Assembly: GCA_043778205.1 (NCBI GenBank)
Contig: JAYWGO010000177.1
Location: 28,429 to 92,428, forward strand
Reading direction: 5' to 3'
Origin: JAAFIP01 sp043778205
GTDB taxonomy: Bacteria; Pseudomonadota; Gammaproteobacteria; Burkholderiales; Burkholderiaceae_C
Length of the DNA stretch: 64,000 nucleotides
A program made the translations under genes and the position numbers. Shown here piece by piece: positions 1 to 7,486 of this stretch. Within the stretch, counting starts at the first letter, position 1. Every line of letters begins with the position of its first letter. The notes beneath the pieces were generated by a model. The model had not been told where the DNA came from. It worked only from the letters and a program-made list of their open reading frames with translations, and made no database searches.

Positions 1-1
1 C

Positions 2-280
2 GAGTATGAAATTCACCCCGAAGATTTTGGCTTTCAAATGAGCAGCAACCGTGCTTTGCGGGTAGAAACACCAGAGCAATCCAAAGCCATGCTGTTGGGC
101 GTGCTAGATAACCACAGCGGCCCTGCACGCGATATTGTCATGCTTAATACAGGCGCAGCTTTGTATGCAGCTAATGTGGTGAATAACATGAAAGACGGTG
201 TGGCAGCCGCCCGCAAGGCCATTGAATCTGGCGCCGCCAAGGCCAAGCTTGAGGCTTTGGTTCAGGCTACCAAAGGTTAG
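2..280 (+). CDS. trpD: Anthranilate phosphoribosyltransferase, C-terminal part
   Basis: Only the last 92 codons are in the window; the gene enters from the left edge. TrpD transfers a phosphoribosyl group to anthranilate in tryptophan synthesis. The visible residues match the conserved C-terminal part of the family: an EIHPEDFG stretch, then a helical end with NTGAALYAANVV, and a stop at 278-280. In related bacteria trpD is normally followed directly by trpC. Here trpC lies about 20.9 kb away, with the pigment cluster between them. The reading frame has no break up to the normal-looking end, so the insertion left TrpD intact. Confidence 0.93.
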   Translation, partial: EYEIHPEDFGFQMSSNRALRVETPEQSKAMLLGVLDNHSGPARDIVMLNTGAALYAANVVNNMKDGVAAARKAIESGAAKAKLEALVQATKG

Positions 281-302
281 GCTGTGACTGGCTTGGGCGG
301 GT

Positions 303-980
303 TTATTTGTCTACCAAGCGCCGCTCTAGCAAGGGGTACAGATAAGCAAAAACCAATGCCAGTACCAAGCCTGCCGCAACATCCCACATCACATGCTGTT
401 TGATGCCCATGGTGGAGTAAACGATGAGCGCACACCAAACCCAGTTGCTTACTTGCAGCCACGTGGGGCAGTGCATGTCGCGCAGCAGCTTGTGCATGCA
501 CACGGCGGTAAAGGAGGCAGTGGCCACATGCAGTGAAGGGCATGCGTTGCCTGACATATCGACTTTGCGCAAAATAGAAAACCCAGCATCTGCGGGCCAA
601 GAATCAGGGCTAAATGGCACGGCAGTGGGAAAAAACAGAAAGGTTACCAAACCTGTCAAGCACAACGCTCCCATAGCACAGCCATACCCCATCAGCCGCA
701 GCAAGCTCTTTTGCAGGGCAGGTACTAATGCCGTGTACAGCCAAAGCGAAGCGTAAAAATAAAACGCAGGTGGCCACAGTGCAATGTGGTCGTCTACCCA
801 GGTGGTGGGCATCACGGTGACTGGGTACACAGGCGATTGCAGCAGAGCGAAGTAGCTGTAAAAAAATATGCCCGCAAAAAGTGCAGTGCCTGTAGCTTTG
901 AAAAACCACAGGTGCATGATGCGGCCAGCGCATTCAGACCGCCAATGGGTTGGCGGTTGCGGCTTGATTGGCAATGTCAT
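303..980 (-). CDS. PAP2-superfamily membrane phosphatase
   Basis: A 225-residue multispanning membrane protein with the PAP2 phosphatase signature: PSLH at residues 148-151, then S189, H196 and D200 in the STMGIKQHVMWD stretch. Hydrophobic segments lie around residues 30-48, 70-90, 100-118, 180-195 and 200-215. The family removes phosphate from lipid phosphates or transfers head groups. The start overlaps the stop of the upstream dehydratase gene by four bases (ATGA), so the two are probably translationally coupled. As the last gene of the left arm of the pigment cluster it may act on the lipid to which the polyene is attached; that role is inferred. It converges on trpD with 22 bases between the stops. 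Confidence 0.85.
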   Translation of the reverse strand: MTLPIKPQPPTHWRSECAGRIMHLWFFKATGTALFAGIFFYSYFALLQSPVYPVTVMPTTWVDDHIALWPPAFYFYASLWLYTALVPALQKSLLRLMGYGCAMGALCLTGLVTFLFFPTAVPFSPDSWPADAGFSILRKVDMSGNACPSLHVATASFTAVCMHKLLRDMHCPTWLQVSNWVWCALIVYSTMGIKQHVMWDVAAGLVLALVFAYLYPLLERRLVDK

Positions 981-1474
981 GGGTGCGCCAAGCTGGCCAG
1001 TAATTTACCAGCAGGTGCCTGTGCAAATGCAAACTCCAGGCTGGCCACGCGCCCATGCGCACAGCTAACCTCGCCAGTCACGTTCACCACATCGTCAGAT
1101 AGTTGGCGGGTGTGCAGTTCAAATTGCAGCGCCATCTCGGGCGGTACAGGGCGGCGAAACATGCACCGGCGAATACTGAGCAATAAACCCACATTGCCTG
1201 CAGCAATGGCTTGGGCTTTGGCATCTCCGGCCCGCAGTCCGGCACCTGCAATTTGCGCAGCGGCCTCCACAATCATCACACCCGGTACGATGGGCTGCCC
1301 CGGAAAATGGCCTTTGAACACAAATGAATCTGCTGTCCACATGGCCTCGCCCGTGTAGTGGTCATGGGCCAGTACTGTTATCTGGCGCGCAAACAGCATG
1401 TGGTCGCGGTGCGGGATAAACCGCTGGATCGCTTGCGCATCCAAGTGCAGGGGGTAGAGCAGGGCAGTGGTCAA
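977..1474 (-). CDS. FabZ-like 3-hydroxyacyl-ACP dehydratase
   Basis: A 165-residue hotdog-fold protein. It carries the FabZ/FabA-type active-site helix, GHFPGQPIVPGV at residues 55-66, with H56 as the likely catalytic His and E70 as the acidic partner. Such enzymes dehydrate 3-hydroxyacyl-ACP to the trans-2-enoyl form, which a polyene synthase needs in each round because the double bonds are kept. The gene is joined by four-base overlaps to the genes on both sides (MipA-like upstream, PAP2 downstream). It is one of three hotdog proteins in the cluster. Which one works on the growing polyene cannot be told from sequence. Confidence 0.88.
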   Translation of the reverse strand: MTTALLYPLHLDAQAIQRFIPHRDHMLFARQITVLAHDHYTGEAMWTADSFVFKGHFPGQPIVPGVMIVEAAAQIAGAGLRAGDAKAQAIAAGNVGLLLSIRRCMFRRPVPPEMALQFELHTRQLSDDVVNVTGEVSCAHGRVASLEFAFAQAPAGKLLASLAHP

Positions 1475-2298
1475 AACTTGGCAAAAATATAGCTCAAGGC
1501 CACGCCAGCGGTGACATAGCTGCGTGTGGCTACTAACGGGCTGTCAGCAAACACAGCGCCACGCAAGCTGTCATAACGCACATAGGTGCCTAGCCACACA
1601 TCGCCCATGCGGCGGCTAAAAGACACCAACAGCTGCGCGCCCGCGTACCCGCTACGGGCTTGGTAAGCGGGGCGCGCAGCTGTAGCGTAGGGCGCAGCTA
1701 CGGTGTAGAAATAGTCGTTTTGCTTTTGGCTGGTAAAAATAGGCCCAGCTACGAAGCCTAAATTAGCACCTGAGACACCCCAGGGGTTGGCGATGTCAAG
1801 GTTAAGGTTGGGTGAAAAAGTCAGCCCAGCGTTGCCAGGCTTACCGCCCAGGGTGATGCCTTGGCGCAGTGGCAGGCGCAGTTTCAAGCTAACGGCTTTG
1901 TCTTGCGGGGAGCTGAGCAGCAGGTTGAGCTGAGGGCCTATCTCTAAGGAGGGCTTAAGGTCTGGCATGCCTTTGCGCAGCGTAATGCCGTCGCTGCTGG
2001 TTGGTGGTGAGCCTGATACGCTGATCGAGAGTTCGACCCGCTCAGAGTCGAACAAATCACCGCGCACACCTTGGCGGTCGGCCTTTAGAAAGTCACCTCG
2101 GTAGTCCAAATAGGGCACGGGCAAAACCAAGGTGCGGCTTTGGTCTGAACCACGGTAGGCGGGAAATTGCAGCACCACCAATCCCAACCCTATTTCAGTT
2201 TTAGAAGGCTCTTCGGGCGTGCTTTGGGCTGCAACTAAGCTGCTGGCCACGAGTGCCACCAGCGCAGCGATAGGTCGAAAAGTGGAGTGCATGGTCAA
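1471..2298 (-). CDS. MipA/OmpV-family outer membrane protein
   Basis: A 275-residue protein with a Sec signal peptide (hydrophobic run to about residue 24, cleavage near AAQS). The mature part is rich in alternating, aromatic-bounded strands typical of an outer membrane beta barrel, and the last residue is Phe. It resembles the MipA/OmpV family, whose members are scaffolds or porins in the outer membrane. An ATG at 2292 is an alternative start two codons in. Its place between the chorismatase-like and dehydratase genes ties it to the aryl-polyene cluster, where it could help place the pigment in the outer membrane; this is inference. Confidence 0.82.
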   Translation of the reverse strand: MTMHSTFRPIAALVALVASSLVAAQSTPEEPSKTEIGLGLVVLQFPAYRGSDQSRTLVLPVPYLDYRGDFLKADRQGVRGDLFDSERVELSISVSGSPPTSSDGITLRKGMPDLKPSLEIGPQLNLLLSSPQDKAVSLKLRLPLRQGITLGGKPGNAGLTFSPNLNLDIANPWGVSGANLGFVAGPIFTSQKQNDYFYTVAAPYATAARPAYQARSGYAGAQLLVSFSRRMGDVWLGTYVRYDSLRGAVFADSPLVATRSYVTAGVALSYIFAKF

Positions 2299-2304
2299 AG
2301 TATT

Positions 2305-3354
2305 TTAGGTGGCTGGCGGTGTGGGCATAGTATGCCAAGCAATACCTTCGATCTCAACATCTAAGTCTGCACGGCAAATATCCGCTTGCAAATACACCGC
2401 TTGAACTGCCCAGCCCCAGTGCGTATTGACAATAGCGCGAACGGCATCGCAGTCTTGTGCATGGCGCACATAGACACGCAACTGCAGGTCTTGCGGACCA
2501 AACGCCTGGTGGCCTTGTTTGCGCAGATTGGCTTGGTCGATGACGGCTTGAATATTGGCCAGCGTTTCAATGGTCTGGTTCTTCACATCGCCCACATGTA
2601 CGGTTTGGTGCCCCACAATACTGGCGGTACCCGACAGAAACAGCAACTCTTGCTGCTGCACTTGTGCCAAGCTAGCACGAGAGAATGTGGGGCTTTGGCT
2701 ACCGTACTGCGCTGGGTAATGGTAGGCGCTAACTTGCCTTGGATTTTCAATCGGTCGAGTGGGGCTGCGCCCCGCAAGGAAAGCGACGCTCAGCGGCCCG
2801 CCATTAACCCCCAGCGCGCAAGCGGCAGGCACATTGCCCGTAACGCTGCGGCTACTAAGGGCAAAACCGCGTTGCCGGCCAGCATTGAACTGCTGGTAGC
2901 GTTCTTGCCCGTGGGATGTGCCCGTAATGCTGGGCATGTAGTTCCACGCACGCCATAGGTATTTGAAGTTGAAGGTATCGAGCGTGTCAAACAGCTTAAG
3001 GTAGGCGGTGTAGGCTGCATGGTTAAGCGGGTGTACGCCATCTACCAGGTGCTCTGGCTCGTGGATTTCAATAACACCAAAGAAAACATCTTCACTGTAG
3101 TGGTAGTTCAGTTGTGCACCATGCCCGCAGCGTGTGGGCTGTTGGCTGAACCAATACTCTTCATACATGGCCTCGGCAGGGTGCAATTGCTTGGCATAAA
3201 CATGCTGGGTTGCCATGGCCGTGGTAGTTGCTGCAAAGCCTGCATTACTGGCACCGCAAGTTATGCGGCCTAGGGTGTGCCCGGCGGTCTGGCGCGGCAG
3301 GGCGCGGCTGGCAACATGGGCCTCGATTTGTGTGGACATCGCTGGTTCTTGCAT
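2305..3354 (-). CDS. Chorismatase-like protein (FkbO/Hyg5/XanB2 type)
   Basis: About 349 residues. The sequence resembles the pteridine-dependent-dioxygenase-like chorismatase family, with a Rid-like region near the C-terminus (LFLSGTASIVGHQTVHVGD followed by QTIETLANIQAVI). In Xanthomonas, XanB2 of this family converts chorismate into 3- and 4-hydroxybenzoate, the aryl starter of xanthomonadin. The product here is therefore probably a hydroxybenzoate that the AMP ligase loads onto an acyl carrier protein. I chose the ATG at 3354. The frame is open to a TTG at 3405 that overlaps the upstream ketosynthase, and another ATG lies at 3339. No clear ribosome site decides between them. Confidence 0.78.
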   Translation of the reverse strand: MQEPAMSTQIEAHVASRALPRQTAGHTLGRITCGASNAGFAATTTAMATQHVYAKQLHPAEAMYEEYWFSQQPTRCGHGAQLNYHYSEDVFFGVIEIHEPEHLVDGVHPLNHAAYTAYLKLFDTLDTFNFKYLWRAWNYMPSITGTSHGQERYQQFNAGRQRGFALSSRSVTGNVPAACALGVNGGPLSVAFLAGRSPTRPIENPRQVSAYHYPAQYGSQSPTFSRASLAQVQQQELLFLSGTASIVGHQTVHVGDVKNQTIETLANIQAVIDQANLRKQGHQAFGPQDLQLRVYVRHAQDCDAVRAIVNTHWGWAVQAVYLQADICRADLDVEIEGIAWHTMPTPPAT

Positions 3355-3382
3355 GCGATAAGCGCTTTGACTGGGGGGCTGT

Positions 3383-4642
3383 TCAGTGTTCAAATTTGCG
3401 GGCAATCAGGGATACATTGGTACCACCAAAGCCAAACGAATTCGACATGACCGCCTGCAATGCAACACCTTTGCGCGCTGTATGCGGCACAAAGTCTAAA
3501 TCGCAGCTTGCGTCAGGGTTGTCTAAATGCGCTGTGGGTGGAATGCTGCCAGACTCTAGCGCCATGACGGCAAGGGCAAATTCTAGCGCGCCGCCTGCAC
3601 CTATCAAATGGCCATGCACTGCCTTGGTAGAGCTGATAGCTAGCGCATACGCATGGTTGGCGAATGCTGCTTTGATGGAGTCGGTCTCGGTCACATCGCC
3701 GGCTGTGGTGGCGGTGCCGTGGGCATTGAGATAGCCAATAGCTTGCGGCGGCAACGCGGCTTCTGCCAGCGCTGTTTGCATGGCCAGTACTTGGCCATCG
3801 ACCGAGGGTAGCGTAATGTGCACGCCGTCTGTAGTGGTGCCATAGCCGCACAATTCGCCATAGGGCGCGCGACTGCAGGCGGGGTCTACACCTTCTGCTT
3901 GCAAAACTAAAGCGGCAGCGCCTTCGCCTAGTACAAAGCCTGTGCGGTGTGTGTCAAAGGGCCGGCAACTGACCTGTGGGTCAGCGTCTCGTTTTTTGGC
4001 CATGACCCGCAGGGCATTCCAGGCTATAAAAGAGCCCGGTGTCAGCATGGCTTCAGTGCCAATGACGATGGCAGTGTCAATATAGCCGTGGCGTAGCGCC
4101 CGGTAAGCCTCTCCAATAGCGACTGCGGAAGAGGCGCACGCAATGCTGTAGGTAAAGCTTTGACCGCGCAGCTGGTGCTGTATCGACACCGCAGCAGCCC
4201 CGGCGTTGGCCATCATGCGCGGCACAGCCAGCGGGTGCATGATGGTTGGGTCGCGGTTTTCTACGGCAGCGCGCTGCAATTGGTCGAAAAAGCGGGTGTA
4301 CAGAGATTCAATCGTATGGGCACCGCCCATGCCTATGCCTACATAGACACCGGTACGGCTTTTTTGGTACAGGTTGGCCTCGTAACCAGCATCGGTTAGC
4401 GCCTCTTGGGCAACAGCCAGGGTAAATTGGGTCGCTCTGTCTAGGCCCGCTACAGAGCGTGTTTGGCCTATTTCAAAAGCGGCAGGCACCTGCGCTGATA
4501 GCGCATTGGGCAGTAACTTCAAGATGGCATCGGGTGCCGGGGCTATGGCACTTGTGGCAGACAAGGCAGATGCGAAGGTGTCGATGCGGTTAAGCCCGAG
4601 TGGGGTCACCATGCCGATGCCGCGAATAGAAACCTTACGCAA
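3383..4642 (-). CDS. Beta-ketoacyl-ACP synthase (FabF-like)
   Basis: A 419-residue condensing enzyme with an intact catalytic triad: C169 in IACASSA, H308 in NAHGTAT and H345 in the KAVHGHLIGAGG motif. It would extend an ACP-bound chain by Claisen condensation with malonyl-ACP. It starts inside the 3' end of the ACP gene (8-base overlap). The cluster has a second complete ketosynthase (12241-13428) with an adjacent chain-length-factor-like protein. This copy may therefore do initiation on the aryl starter or a different chain-length step, as in other aryl-polyene clusters that carry several ketosynthases. Confidence 0.93.
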   Translation of the reverse strand: MRKVSIRGIGMVTPLGLNRIDTFASALSATSAIAPAPDAILKLLPNALSAQVPAAFEIGQTRSVAGLDRATQFTLAVAQEALTDAGYEANLYQKSRTGVYVGIGMGGAHTIESLYTRFFDQLQRAAVENRDPTIMHPLAVPRMMANAGAAAVSIQHQLRGQSFTYSIACASSAVAIGEAYRALRHGYIDTAIVIGTEAMLTPGSFIAWNALRVMAKKRDADPQVSCRPFDTHRTGFVLGEGAAALVLQAEGVDPACSRAPYGELCGYGTTTDGVHITLPSVDGQVLAMQTALAEAALPPQAIGYLNAHGTATTAGDVTETDSIKAAFANHAYALAISSTKAVHGHLIGAGGALEFALAVMALESGSIPPTAHLDNPDASCDLDFVPHTARKGVALQAVMSNSFGFGGTNVSLIARKFEH

Positions 4643-4967
4643 CGCTGGTACCTGTCGCTAAAGACTTGTCTGCGCCAGCTGCCTCCGACAGATCAGGCCA
4701 TGTGCCGCCGTGCTTTGCCAAAATGATCTGCTCCATATGGGCCACCACCTCATTGAGGGTCATGTGCTGAAACTGCATCACATCGTCGATATGAACGCCG
4801 TAACGGTCTTCAACTTCAAACAACATCTCCACTACGCCCAGCGAGTCAAGACCCAAGTCCACCATTTTGATGCCAGGGTCTGCCAACTTTTCTGGCGTGA
4901 TGTTCGCCTGGGCTAATAAAAAATCATCAATAACTTGCCGCAACATGGAGATGGCCCTGCTTTCCAT
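4635..4967 (-). CDS. Acyl carrier protein
   Basis: A 110-residue carrier protein, longer than a usual ACP because of a 25-30-residue C-terminal tail. The phosphopantetheine site is the DSL motif in DLGLDSLG, with Ser42. It carries the growing chain or the aryl starter as a thioester. The gene overlaps the downstream ketosynthase by eight bases and follows the acyltransferase. An ATG at 4946 is an alternative start. A second ACP gene lies at the far end of the cluster (19517-19813). Confidence 0.92.
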   Translation of the reverse strand: MESRAISMLRQVIDDFLLAQANITPEKLADPGIKMVDLGLDSLGVVEMLFEVEDRYGVHIDDVMQFQHMTLNEVVAHMEQIILAKHGGTWPDLSEAAGADKSLATGTSVA

Positions 4968-4984
4968 TCTTAGAATTTAAGGGG

Positions 4985-5719
4985 CTATTTGCGCGTCAAA
5001 TACTCCCGATAGTATGATTCTAGCCTTTCAGTTAGCGCTAAGCGGTCTTTTTCGGCCTCGAATTTAGACCCTAGACTCAGCTTTATGTTCAAAGGAAGCG
5101 TTGGTTTTTGGAACAACGGCCAAGATTTACCTAAATAAGCTGAGCTGAATTCAAAAAACAGGCTTTGGACGGGCGCACCCGAACGAATGGCAATCATTGC
5201 GCAGGTTTGGCTAAATGGGTTAACCGGGAAAACCACGGTACGCGTACCTTCCGGGAAAATCACCACATGGGTGCCTGCTGCCAGTGCGTCGCAAGCCTGC
5301 CGCACCATTTGCATTGGATTCTCGTTGCTTATGTAACCCGACAGGCGCGCCATAGGGCCAAACAACAGGTTGTCTTTGATGCTGGCCTTCATGACACAAG
5401 TGGCTTGCGGAAGGCTAGCAAGCAAAATCACTGCATCTAGCAGGCTTGGGTGGTTGGCAATCACAATCAGCGGCCGGTCTTTTCGCACGCTGTCCAGGGC
5501 TCCAGCGTCAATGTGAACCCGGCAAAAAACTTTCAAAAACCATAAATAGGCGGCCAGAGTGCGGCTAATTAACCTGCGGCCTAAGGGCACTCTATAGTGC
5601 GCAGGCAGGCATAGCAGTAAAAGCGCGAAAGGCAGTCCTGCTAAACACAAAATAGCCAAAGCACCAAGCCCCATACCCATGGCCAGATGCTCATACAGCA
5701 CATGAAAATAGCTGCGCAT
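4985..5719 (-). CDS. PlsC-like 1-acylglycerol-3-phosphate acyltransferase
   Basis: About 244 residues from the chosen start. It has an N-terminal membrane helix and the PlsC acyltransferase motifs: NHPSLLD (HX4D) and FPEGTR. These enzymes move acyl chains to a lysophospholipid or a related hydroxyl. Aryl-polyene clusters carry such acyltransferases, thought to join the polyene to a lipid anchor. The frame is open to an ATG at 5878 that would overlap the halogenase gene by 92 bases. I prefer the ATG at 5719, just past the halogenase stop, because the residues before it look unlike the family. No strong ribosome site supports either. Confidence 0.85.
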   Translation of the reverse strand: MRSYFHVLYEHLAMGMGLGALAILCLAGLPFALLLLCLPAHYRVPLGRRLISRTLAAYLWFLKVFCRVHIDAGALDSVRKDRPLIVIANHPSLLDAVILLASLPQATCVMKASIKDNLLFGPMARLSGYISNENPMQMVRQACDALAAGTHVVIFPEGTRTVVFPVNPFSQTCAMIAIRSGAPVQSLFFEFSSAYLGKSWPLFQKPTLPLNIKLSLGSKFEAEKDRLALTERLESYYREYLTRK

Positions 5720-5786
5720 GCGCTGGTAAATCGCTAGGCTGCTTGGGCGAGCTAAGTTGGCGCTGACGTGGTCGTTACAGGCACTG

Positions 5787-7427
5787 CTATGCCACAGCGC
5801 CAAATAAATACTGTAACTGCCGACTGTGTGCTTGGGCGTAGAGTGCAGGATTGAGCTTTTCAACCAAAGTTTGGGCATTGAGCCCGGGGTACTCGCGTTG
5901 CGCCGCCACTACAATTTCTGCGGCCAGCGCGTGTAACTGCAGGAGCTGCTTGTCAATGCGCCGCATAAATTCTGCGTCAGTTAAATCATCCCGCAACTCT
6001 TTGTTGAGTTGTGCAAACCAGGGTAAATTGGCCTGGTCTAGCATTTGCGCTGGGTTGCGTTTGGCACTAACCAGGTTCCAAGCGCGCAGAAACAATTGCA
6101 TTTCTATGTTGATATCTTGGATGGCCGCTAGCTTGCTCCGCATGCGTGCCATGCAAGACACGTCGATCAGCTTATTTTGAAAGAACAGCTGGCACATCAC
6201 ACCCCAGTAGTAGGTGTAATCCCAAATTACTTTAACAGGCATAACCTCAGGGTCGCCAAAAATCTTGTACTGGTCAGTGTACAAAGTCAGCATATTCTTG
6301 TATAGCGAGAAATAAATTTGCTCATAAATCTCGGCCATCATCGAGGTCGAGCCTTGCTCTTGGTCAATTGCGATCAGCTCGGTAATGTAGGTGTTGGAAA
6401 TAGCAATAAAGTCGCTACCGGGTGAGTAGAACGGGTCCAAAAACAGGCCCGCCTCACCAGTTAAGGCCCAGCGGTTGGTGCCGGAAAATACCTTTTTGCA
6501 ACCATACGAGAAGCGCTTAAAAAATGCGAAATCCTGCAACTTATCGCGTTTGCTGTCCAAAGCATCAAAAAGTGCGGGTTGGTGCAACTTAAACCATTGC
6601 ATGGCTTTGTCAAAGGTATTGATCTGGTCAATAGGGTGCAGTTTGGCATCGGCCACAATGCCTACCGAATGTGAGCCCGACGCCAATGGTATTAACCAGG
6701 CCCAGTACCCTTCGCCCACCAAATGGTTGGTTGACAGCCAGCGATTGCGCGGCGTGCACCGGTCTAGCCATGGCTCATCATGTGACCAATCGTTCACATC
6801 GATGCGTTCTGCAATACGGAACCACACAGCGTTGGCATCATGGTCGTTTAGTTCGGCCAAGCCCAGCTTGCGCTTGACAAGGCCGGCCCGGCCCGATGCG
6901 TCACACAGCCAGCGTGATTCAAGATGGTGCATTTCGCCACCCACATCGGCGTGTATTTGGTGTAAAGCGTTGTTTTCAGACAACTCGAAAGACCGAATCA
7001 CAGCACCATCTACAAAGCGGATGCCTTTTTCTTGTGCCAAGCGCGCCAGTTCGTTCTCGAAGATGCCACGGTCAAGCTGGTAACTGGGTGTAGACAAGAC
7101 ACGGCTTGCGCCCAGCTCGGTCACATTGTGCAAGTCTTTCCTGCCATCGGAAAAAAAGAAACGGAAACCAAATTTCTTGAGCTGTGCGCCGTCCAGGTGC
7201 GATTTAAGCCCCAGTATTTTTTCAAAATAATGGGCCCCTATCTCCACCGAAGACTCGCCCACTTTATGGGCCGCATGCGGCACCGGGTGCGGCCTACGCT
7301 CCACCACGGTGATGCTAAGCTGCGGCAAACGTTGTTTGACCTGTAAAGCCAGCGTAAGGCCCGCCAGACCGCCGCCCATGATGACTACATCAGAATAAAT
7401 GGCTGTTAGCATTGTGCTCAGTTCCAA
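5787..7427 (-). CDS. Flavin-dependent halogenase-like oxidoreductase
   Basis: A 546-residue FAD protein. A Rossmann dinucleotide motif GGGLAG is at residues 18-23 and a GES motif follows at 57-59. A lysine in KKFGFRFFF (about 84-85) lies where flavin halogenases place the lysine that carries the hypohalous acid. WAWLIP at 242-247 fits the WxWxIP motif that separates flavin-dependent halogenases from monooxygenases. In xanthomonadin clusters such an enzyme is taken to brominate the aryl polyene, so a halogenated product is plausible here. An ATG at 7412 is an alternative start. The gene is divergent from the MMPL exporter, with a palindrome between them. Confidence 0.82.
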   Translation of the reverse strand: MELSTMLTAIYSDVVIMGGGLAGLTLALQVKQRLPQLSITVVERRPHPVPHAAHKVGESSVEIGAHYFEKILGLKSHLDGAQLKKFGFRFFFSDGRKDLHNVTELGASRVLSTPSYQLDRGIFENELARLAQEKGIRFVDGAVIRSFELSENNALHQIHADVGGEMHHLESRWLCDASGRAGLVKRKLGLAELNDHDANAVWFRIAERIDVNDWSHDEPWLDRCTPRNRWLSTNHLVGEGYWAWLIPLASGSHSVGIVADAKLHPIDQINTFDKAMQWFKLHQPALFDALDSKRDKLQDFAFFKRFSYGCKKVFSGTNRWALTGEAGLFLDPFYSPGSDFIAISNTYITELIAIDQEQGSTSMMAEIYEQIYFSLYKNMLTLYTDQYKIFGDPEVMPVKVIWDYTYYWGVMCQLFFQNKLIDVSCMARMRSKLAAIQDINIEMQLFLRAWNLVSAKRNPAQMLDQANLPWFAQLNKELRDDLTDAEFMRRIDKQLLQLHALAAEIVVAAQREYPGLNAQTLVEKLNPALYAQAHSRQLQYLFGAVA

Positions 7428-7463
7428 ACTGTTTTAGATTGACCCGTCCAAAGCCCATGCTGG

Positions 7464-7478
7464 ATCTTAAAATAAGAT
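7464..7478. promoter_or_regulatory. Perfect palindrome in the halogenase/MMPL divergent spacer
   Basis: ATCTTA-AAA-TAAGAT is a perfect 6+3+6 dyad, nine bases before the MMPL start and in a gap of only 59 bases between two divergent genes. Its symmetry and place suggest an operator or part of the promoter. No regulator gene is in the pigment cluster, so the binding protein would be encoded elsewhere. Confidence 0.4.
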
Positions 7479-7486
7479 TCAGATAT

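Noticed and set aside
424..756. Plus-strand open frame opposite the PAP2 gene
   Set aside because: It mirrors the PAP2 coding frame and has no recognisable features.
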